From positions 620,001-684,000 of the forward strand of contig NZ_CP025804.1 in NCBI RefSeq assembly GCF_003352085.1: 64,000 bases of DNA, in the 5' to 3' direction. Below are positions 59,080 through 64,000 of this stretch, one piece after another (within the stretch, counting starts at the first letter, position 1; every line of letters starts with the position of its first letter). Below the pieces are notes generated by a model. The model saw only the letters and a program-made list of their open reading frames with translations. It did not search any database and had not been told where the DNA came from. The translations under genes and the position numbers were made by a program. Source of the DNA: Sulfitobacter sp. SK012 (GTDB taxonomy: Bacteria; Pseudomonadota; Alphaproteobacteria; Rhodobacterales; Rhodobacteraceae).

Positions 59080-59759
59080 CGGGCCGCTTGCGGCTGGTGA
59101 TCTTTGACGTAGACGGCACTTTGGTCGACAGCCAAGGCGACATCTCGGCTGCGATGACGGCGGCGTTTCAGGCCGAAGGATTGGTGCCGCCGATCCTGAA
59201 CTCGGTGCTTGGGATCGTCGGTCTGTCGCTTGATGTGGCGATGCCGATTTTGGCCCCAGAAGAAGATACCGTGATGCATGGCCGCTTGGTTCAGGGGTAC
59301 AAAGACGCTTACATGACCTTGCGTGCGCAGACAGGCACGGCGGCGTCATCCCCTCTTTATCCTGGCGCACGAGAGGCGTTGGAAGAGCTGCACATGATGC
59401 CCGATGTTCTGCTCGGTGTGGCGACAGGCAAAAGCAAGCGTGGCCTCGATAAGCTGATCGAGGGGCATGGATTAGAAAAGTTCTTTGTCACGCGTCAGGT
59501 TGCCGATTTTCACCCCTCCAAACCGCATCCGTCGATGATCTTTGAGGCGCTGCGCGATGCGGGCGTCGAAAAGTCAGATGCTGTTATGGTTGGTGATACA
59601 AGCTTTGACATGGATATGGCGGCAGCGGCAGGTGTGACCGGGATCGGCGTTTCTTGGGGCTATCATGGTCCAGAACGTTTGGGTGCTGCGCAGTACAATA
59701 TCGAAGGGTTCGACGCGCTTGGCCCGCTTGTGCAGCGCATCTGGGAGACTGTGTCATGA
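59076..59759 (+). CDS. HAD-superfamily phosphatase (phosphoglycolate-phosphatase-like)
   Basis: Protein of 227 aa with motif I VIFDVDGTLVDS, motif II GVATGKS and motif III/IV HPSMIFEALRDAG and GDTSFDMDMAAAAG. This matches Gph-like HAD hydrolases that act on small phosphoesters. It overlaps the pseudouridine synthase gene upstream and the ATP12 gene downstream by four bases. Confidence 0.9.
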   Translation: MTGRLRLVIFDVDGTLVDSQGDISAAMTAAFQAEGLVPPILNSVLGIVGLSLDVAMPILAPEEDTVMHGRLVQGYKDAYMTLRAQTGTAASSPLYPGAREALEELHMMPDVLLGVATGKSKRGLDKLIEGHGLEKFFVTRQVADFHPSKPHPSMIFEALRDAGVEKSDAVMVGDTSFDMDMAAAAGVTGIGVSWGYHGPERLGAAQYNIEGFDALGPLVQRIWETVS

Positions 59760-60466
59760 GCGATTGGAAGGCCAAACGTTTCTGGGCAGAGGCAACAGTT
59801 GAAGAGGCCGAAGGCGGATTTACTGTCACCTTAGATGGTCGTCCGGTCAAAACACCGGCAAAGCGCGCGCTGATCTTGCCGACACGCAAGATGGCGCAAG
59901 CCGCTGCGGCTGAATGGGACGCGCAAGAAGGCACAATCAATCCGGCCCTGATGCCAGTCACGAAGACCGCAAATGCCGCGATTGATAAGGTCGCGATACA
60001 GCACGCCGAAGTGGCAGATATGTTGGCGGCGTATGCTGATAGTGATCTCTTGTGCTACCGCGCAGACCAACCAGAATCGCTGGTCGCGCGGCAAAACGAG
60101 ATTTGGGACCCGATGCTGGATTGGGTACGCCAAGAACATGGAATAATTTTTCACACCCGAATCGGTGTGGTTCACGTGCCGCAATCTGAGCAGACACGCG
60201 CACGGGCCACTGAGCTTACCCACCAAATGGGAGCGTTCGACCTGGCAGCATTTCATGACTTAGTTAGTCTGTCAGGATCTTGGGTTCTAGGGCTTGCCGC
60301 GTCACAAAATGCACGTTTTGCGGGTGATATTTGGGATATTTCTCGTTTGGACGAGCGCTGGCAAGCTGAGCAGTGGGGGGCTGACGAAGACGCCGAATCC
60401 ATGGCGGCCCTTAAACAGAGGGCATTTGAGCATGCAAAGCGCATGTTTGACCTATCTGATACCTAG
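59756..60466 (+). CDS. ATP12-family F1-ATPase assembly chaperone
   Basis: Protein of 236 aa in the ATP12 family (PF07542): WKAKRFWAEATVEEAEGGF, VTLDGRPVKTPAKR and a C-terminal LSGSWVLGLAASQNARFAG with ALKQRAFEHAKRM. ATP12 helps assemble the alpha subunit of F1 in mitochondria; bacterial members are mostly alphaproteobacterial. The ATG at 59756 overlaps the HAD stop. Confidence 0.93.
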   Translation: MSDWKAKRFWAEATVEEAEGGFTVTLDGRPVKTPAKRALILPTRKMAQAAAAEWDAQEGTINPALMPVTKTANAAIDKVAIQHAEVADMLAAYADSDLLCYRADQPESLVARQNEIWDPMLDWVRQEHGIIFHTRIGVVHVPQSEQTRARATELTHQMGAFDLAAFHDLVSLSGSWVLGLAASQNARFAGDIWDISRLDERWQAEQWGADEDAESMAALKQRAFEHAKRMFDLSDT

Positions 60467-60533
60467 ATTCCCGCTATTGAAAGTTTACGCTTGGTCAAGC
60501 TGAGTTTTTACTGCGATTTGTTGGGGCTGCCCT

Positions 60534-60597
60534 TGACGCTTAGGCGTCATTTCGAGCAGACTGTGCGCCACTATGCGAGAACTATAATGCATAGTGG
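60534..60597 (+). promoter_or_regulatory. operator-like palindromes and -10 box upstream of aapJ
   Basis: Perfect inverted repeat CCACTATGC (60568-60576) / GCATAGTGG (60589-60597), with arms two helical turns apart, encloses TATAAT at 60583-60588. A second palindrome, TGACGCTTAGGCGTCA, lies at 60534-60549. The -35 region (ACTGTG at 60560) is poor. This reads as a regulated promoter for aapJ. Confidence 0.6.
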
Positions 60598-60667
60598 GAG
60601 TTACGGCGTGAAAACCCGTCGGATCTAACCGTCAAACAACATGGCGGAAAATCAGGAAGAGGTAAAA

Positions 60668-61684
60668 ATGAAAAAATCTGTACTTATTGGTACGCTGACC
60701 GTTGCCGGTCTGGCGGCCGGCATTGCAGCAGCTGGTACGCTTGACGATGTCAAAGCGCGTGGCAAGCTGAACTGCGGTGTTACTACTGGTCTGGTGGGCT
60801 TTGCTGCACCGGATGCGAACGGCGAATGGTCCGGCTTTGACGTGGCTGTATGCCGCGCGGTTGCCGCTGCTGTTCTGAACGACCCAACAGCTGTTGAATT
60901 CATCCCGACAACAGGCAAGACACGCTTTACCGCACTTGCTTCGGGCGAGATCGACATGCTGGCGCGTAACACCACGTGGACGTTCTCCCGTGATGTTGAC
61001 CTAAAGTTCGACTTCATCGGTATCAACTACTATGACGGCCAAGGCTTCATGGTGCCCAAAGCATTGGGTGTTTCGTCCGCCAAAGAATTGGACGGCGCAA
61101 CTGTTTGTATCCAAACGGGTACAACAACAGAGCTGAACCTCGCGGATTTCTTCCGTGCCAACAACATCAGCTATGAGCCCGTGCCTATCGAAACAAACGC
61201 CGAAGGTCAGCAGCAGTATCTTGCTGGTGCTTGCGACACGTACACCACAGATGCTTCTGGTCTGGCGGCGACACGTGCAACGTTCGAAAGCCCAGGCGAC
61301 CACGTCCTGCTGCCTGAGATCATTTCCAAAGAGCCACTTGGCCCACTCGTTCGCCACGGCGACAACGAATGGGGCGATGTTGTCCGTTGGACAGTGAATG
61401 CATTGGTTGCAGCTGAAGAACTGGGTGTCACATCTGCCAACATCGAAGAGATGTCCGGCAACACCAATAACCCTGAAGTTGCCCGCCTGTTGGGTACCGA
61501 AGGTACATTGGGTGAGATGATGGGTCTTGACGCTGGTTGGGCCAAAGCGGCCATTTCTGCCGGTGGTAACTACGGTGAAATCTTCTCCAAGAACATCGGC
61601 GAAGACACACCAATCGGTCTGGCACGTGGCTTGAACGCTCTGTGGACAGATGGCGGCCTGCTTTACACGCCTCCTTTCCGCTAA
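60668..61684 (+). CDS. aapJ: general L-amino acid ABC transporter substrate-binding protein
   Basis: Protein of 338 aa with a signal peptide (MKKSVLIGTLTVAGLAAGIAAA) and the AapJ mature start LDDVKARGKLNCGVTTGLVG, then GEWSGFDVAVCRAVAAAVL and DNEWGDVVRWTVNALVAAEE. It binds a range of L-amino acids in the periplasm and feeds AapQM. The ATG at 60668 starts the signal peptide; the frame is open slightly earlier. aapQ and aapM follow. Confidence 0.97.
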   Translation: MKKSVLIGTLTVAGLAAGIAAAGTLDDVKARGKLNCGVTTGLVGFAAPDANGEWSGFDVAVCRAVAAAVLNDPTAVEFIPTTGKTRFTALASGEIDMLARNTTWTFSRDVDLKFDFIGINYYDGQGFMVPKALGVSSAKELDGATVCIQTGTTTELNLADFFRANNISYEPVPIETNAEGQQQYLAGACDTYTTDASGLAATRATFESPGDHVLLPEIISKEPLGPLVRHGDNEWGDVVRWTVNALVAAEELGVTSANIEEMSGNTNNPEVARLLGTEGTLGEMMGLDAGWAKAAISAGGNYGEIFSKNIGEDTPIGLARGLNALWTDGGLLYTPPFR

Positions 61685-61696
61685 GAACGACAAAAA

Positions 61697-61726
61697 CGAA
61701 GGGCGCAGATAATTCTGCGCCCTTCG
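61697..61726 (+). promoter_or_regulatory. hairpin between aapJ and aapQ
   Basis: Thirteen-pair perfect stem (61697-61709 with 61714-61726) and TAAT loop, 13 bases after the aapJ stop. There is no T run, so it probably protects aapJ mRNA and lowers aapQM expression, as is usual for binding-protein genes. Confidence 0.75.
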
Positions 61727-61820
61727 CGCTTTAGGCTTTAAGATATATAAAAATTCCGACCTTCCCGCACGCAGCGACGTGCCATCGAGATGGAAGGCGG
61801 GCAACACAGGGACGTCCCAG

Positions 61821-63035
61821 ATGACGATATTGACCGACCCTCCAAGGGAGTCGTTTCGGCTCTCCATGCTTTTGTACGATACGCGCTATCGATCCGTTAC
61901 GATGCAAGTTATCGCCCTAGCCGTTCTGGTTTTCGCGTTCTGGTATCTGGGTTCAAACGTTGGCACCAACTTGCGCGAGCAAGGGCTGGACATCAGTTTT
62001 GATTTCTTGGGCAATCCGGCAGGTTATGACATTAACCAAACGCTGATCCCCTATACCAGTCAGTCCACGAACCTTCAGGCCGCTTGGGTCGGGATCATCA
62101 ACACGCTGTTGGTTGCGTTTCTGGCCTGTATCACAGCTACCGTGCTTGGTGTGTTGGCTGGTGTTCTGCGCCTCTCCAAGAACTGGTTGGTACGCAAGTT
62201 GATGTCCGTCTACGTCGAAATCTTTCGCAACATTCCGTTGCTGATCTGGATTTTGATCATCTTTACAATCATGACGGTTTCCATGCCCGCGCCCAATGCG
62301 TTTCGCGGTGAAACCCCGTCATCTACGATGTTTATGGATGCGTTCGCATTTACCAACCGTGGCGTTTATATCCCTGCGCCTATCTGGGGACCGGGATCAA
62401 TGGTCGTGGTTGCGACCTTTATCGCGTCGATCATCGGTGTGTTTGCTTATCGCCGCTATGCGACAAAGTTACTTTTCGATACGGGCCGGTTGCTTCCAAT
62501 GCTATGGCCGTCGTTTGCAATCTTTTTTGTCCCAACGATCCTGATGTTCTTTGTCATGGGATCGCCAATTGGTCTCGATTACCCCGAGCTTAAGGGCTTT
62601 AACTTTAAGGGTGGCATTCAGATTGGTGCACCTCTGATTGCGCTTTGGTTCGCGTTGTCGGTTTATACCGGTGCCTTTATCGCCGAAAACGTTCGTGCTG
62701 GTATCCAAGCCGTGTCACGTGGCCAGAGCGAAGCAGCCGCTGCGCTGGGTCTGCGGTCTGGCCGAGTGATGAGCCTTGTGGTGCTTCCGCAAGCCTTGCG
62801 GGTAATCATTCCACCGCTAATTTCGCAGTATTTGAACATCACCAAGAACTCGTCGCTGGCGATTTTGGTTGGATATGCCGACATCACAGGGACCCTTGGC
62901 GGGATTACCCTCAATCAAACGGGCCGCGCGATCGAATGTGTGGTGCTGTTGATGGCGTTCTATCTGACCATTTCGTTGACGATCTCGATGGTGATGAACG
63001 TCTACAACAATGCCACCAAGCTGAAGGAGCGCTAA
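61821..63035 (+). CDS. aapQ: amino acid ABC transporter permease AapQ
   Basis: Protein of 404 aa, an integral membrane permease with the BPD_transp_1 domain. The EAA-type loop is SEAAAALGLRSGRVMSLVVL, then PQALRVIIPPLISQYLNITK. The long N-terminal periplasmic insert (LGNPAGYDINQTLIPY) is typical of AapQ. The start at 61821 (MTILTDPP) is preferred over 61779. Confidence 0.95.
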   Translation: MTILTDPPRESFRLSMLLYDTRYRSVTMQVIALAVLVFAFWYLGSNVGTNLREQGLDISFDFLGNPAGYDINQTLIPYTSQSTNLQAAWVGIINTLLVAFLACITATVLGVLAGVLRLSKNWLVRKLMSVYVEIFRNIPLLIWILIIFTIMTVSMPAPNAFRGETPSSTMFMDAFAFTNRGVYIPAPIWGPGSMVVVATFIASIIGVFAYRRYATKLLFDTGRLLPMLWPSFAIFFVPTILMFFVMGSPIGLDYPELKGFNFKGGIQIGAPLIALWFALSVYTGAFIAENVRAGIQAVSRGQSEAAAALGLRSGRVMSLVVLPQALRVIIPPLISQYLNITKNSSLAILVGYADITGTLGGITLNQTGRAIECVVLLMAFYLTISLTISMVMNVYNNATKLKER

Positions 63036-63038
63036 GCC

Positions 63039-64000
63039 ATGTCAGATAAACATGCACAATCCGTCGCCTTCGTCCGGGAAACAGCGTTGCCGCCGTTGGA
63101 TCCACCTATGGCAGCAAGCGGCCCGGTCCTTTGGATGCGTACTAACCTTTTCGCCACATGGGCTAATGCCTTGCTGACGATCGCGGCTGTCTATGTGATC
63201 TTTTTGATCGTTTCCGCCACATTCCCCTGGATGATTAATGGCGTTTGGAACACGGATAGCCTCAAGGAATGCCGCGACGTACTTGAAGGGGCGACAGGCG
63301 GTTGCTTTTCAGTCCTGACAGAACGTTGGAACCAGCTGCTGTTTGGGTTTACCTATCCAAGCGAAAGTTACTGGCGTCCTTCGCTGGCAACCTTGCTGTT
63401 GTTTGTCGCAGCGGCACCGGTGTTGTTCTTTGACCTGCCGCGCAAACTTTTGCTCTTTACGGCTGTTTACCCCTTCCTTGCCTATTGGCTGATTTGGGGT
63501 GGGACAATCCTTGTTCCCATCTTAGCGATGATTGGTTTTGTGGCCGGGTATTATGTCTACAGCCATTTCCTCAAGAAGAGCTTTGCAGCAGGTTTCTTTG
63601 GCGGCATCGCTGCGGCCATTGTTGTTTGGTACATCGGGGGACTTTTCATTCCCGAGGGTGCGTCAGATAACGCGATGCTTAGCGCTGTGCCTAGCCGTGA
63701 TCTGGGTGGCTTCATGCTCAATATGATGCTGGGTGTGACCTGTGTGTCTCTGTCGGTGCCGATCGGAATTGCATTGGCACTGGGGCGGCAATCGAGCCTT
63801 CCTGTCGTCAAGTGGATCTGCGTGGTATTCATCGAATTTATTCGTGGCGTTCCGCTGATCACCTTGTTGTTTGTGGCGAACGTTATGTTGGGATATTTGT
63901 TTCCACCGGAATCGAGCGTCGACTTGTTCTTGCGTGTTGTGATCATGATCACCATGTTCTCCTCGGCCTATATCGCCGAAGTGATCCGTGGTGGTTTGGC
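63039..64000 (+). CDS. aapM: amino acid ABC transporter permease AapM, 3' truncated by the window
   Basis: Starts three bases after the aapQ stop, MSDKHAQSVAFVRETALPPL. The first 320 codons are here; the family is longer by about 110-120 residues. A large loop follows the first membrane helix (ERWNQLLFGFTYPSESYWRP), with later helices GGFMLNMMLGVTCVSLSVP and the permease motif EFIRGVPLITLLFVANVM. It should pair with AapQ and an AapP ATPase outside the window. Confidence 0.95.
   Translation, partial: MSDKHAQSVAFVRETALPPLDPPMAASGPVLWMRTNLFATWANALLTIAAVYVIFLIVSATFPWMINGVWNTDSLKECRDVLEGATGGCFSVLTERWNQLLFGFTYPSESYWRPSLATLLLFVAAAPVLFFDLPRKLLLFTAVYPFLAYWLIWGGTILVPILAMIGFVAGYYVYSHFLKKSFAAGFFGGIAAAIVVWYIGGLFIPEGASDNAMLSAVPSRDLGGFMLNMMLGVTCVSLSVPIGIALALGRQSSLPVVKWICVVFIEFIRGVPLITLLFVANVMLGYLFPPESSVDLFLRVVIMITMFSSAYIAEVIRGGL

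Noticed and set aside
1..64000. CRISPR array, rRNA operon or insertion sequence
   Set aside because: No regularly spaced repeats, rRNA sequence or transposase gene were seen anywhere in the window.

Overview
The window reads as a chromosome segment of a marine alphaproteobacterium of the Rhodobacteraceae (Roseobacter-type). The evidence is the alpha-type ribosomal protein order with no rpsD after rpsK, the aap amino-acid ABC transporter, an ATP12-family F1 chaperone, a zinc-lid adenylate kinase, and moderate-to-high G+C with GGCGGGG...CCCCGCC intergenic palindromes. No species is claimed.

Positions 1-13400 are accessory DNA. The left part (1-6172) carries a truncated exported-protein gene divergent from an AraC regulator, a TetR regulator, a DUF1254/DUF1214 protein, a secreted hormone-sensitive-lipase-type esterase, and a small secreted peptide next to a lipoprotein DUF900 hydrolase. 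From 6681 to 13156 a leftward, tightly overlapping gene set looks like a small integrated element: tyrosine integrase, an unknown protein, an AlpA-like excisionase, a winged-helix candidate, two tiny ORFs, a prim-pol/DUF3987 replication protein, a DUF5681 protein and two hypotheticals, with no structural phage gene. It ends at 13351-13400 in a displaced 3' half of tRNA-Trp, so the element appears to have inserted into tRNA-Trp upstream of secE. The intact tRNA should lie left of the window.

Positions 13548-26941 are core: a membrane protein gene, secE-nusG, rplK-rplA, rplJ-rplL with an L10-type leader, and rpoB-rpoC. A DMT transporter and a tandem pair of rhamnosyltransferase-like genes follow. 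The str operon (rpsL-rpsG-fusA-tuf) starts at 29915 behind a good sigma70-type promoter. The S10-spc-alpha supercluster runs from 35910 to 56122, but it is broken by unrelated genes at five places: tuf/rpsJ (a periplasmic protein and a PycTM-like membrane protein), rplW/rplB (a cold-shock gene, a GNAT gene and a small protein), rplP/rpmC (a small basic protein and a 2OG-Fe(II) oxygenase), rpmD/rplO (a membrane protein), and adk/rpsM (a DUF2461 protein). Terminators or strong hairpins lie at several of these breaks.

Positions 56314-60466 form a translationally coupled group: rarA, crcB, an RluC-type pseudouridine synthase, a HAD phosphatase and an ATP12 chaperone. The window ends in the aapJ-aapQ-aapM genes, whose upstream region holds a 9-bp inverted repeat around a TATAAT box. 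Most of the right-hand 50 kb is ordinary. The most unusual items are the tRNA-Trp-integrated prim-pol element and its putative integrase binding repeats, the orphan PycTM-like protein, and the operator-like palindrome at aapJ.
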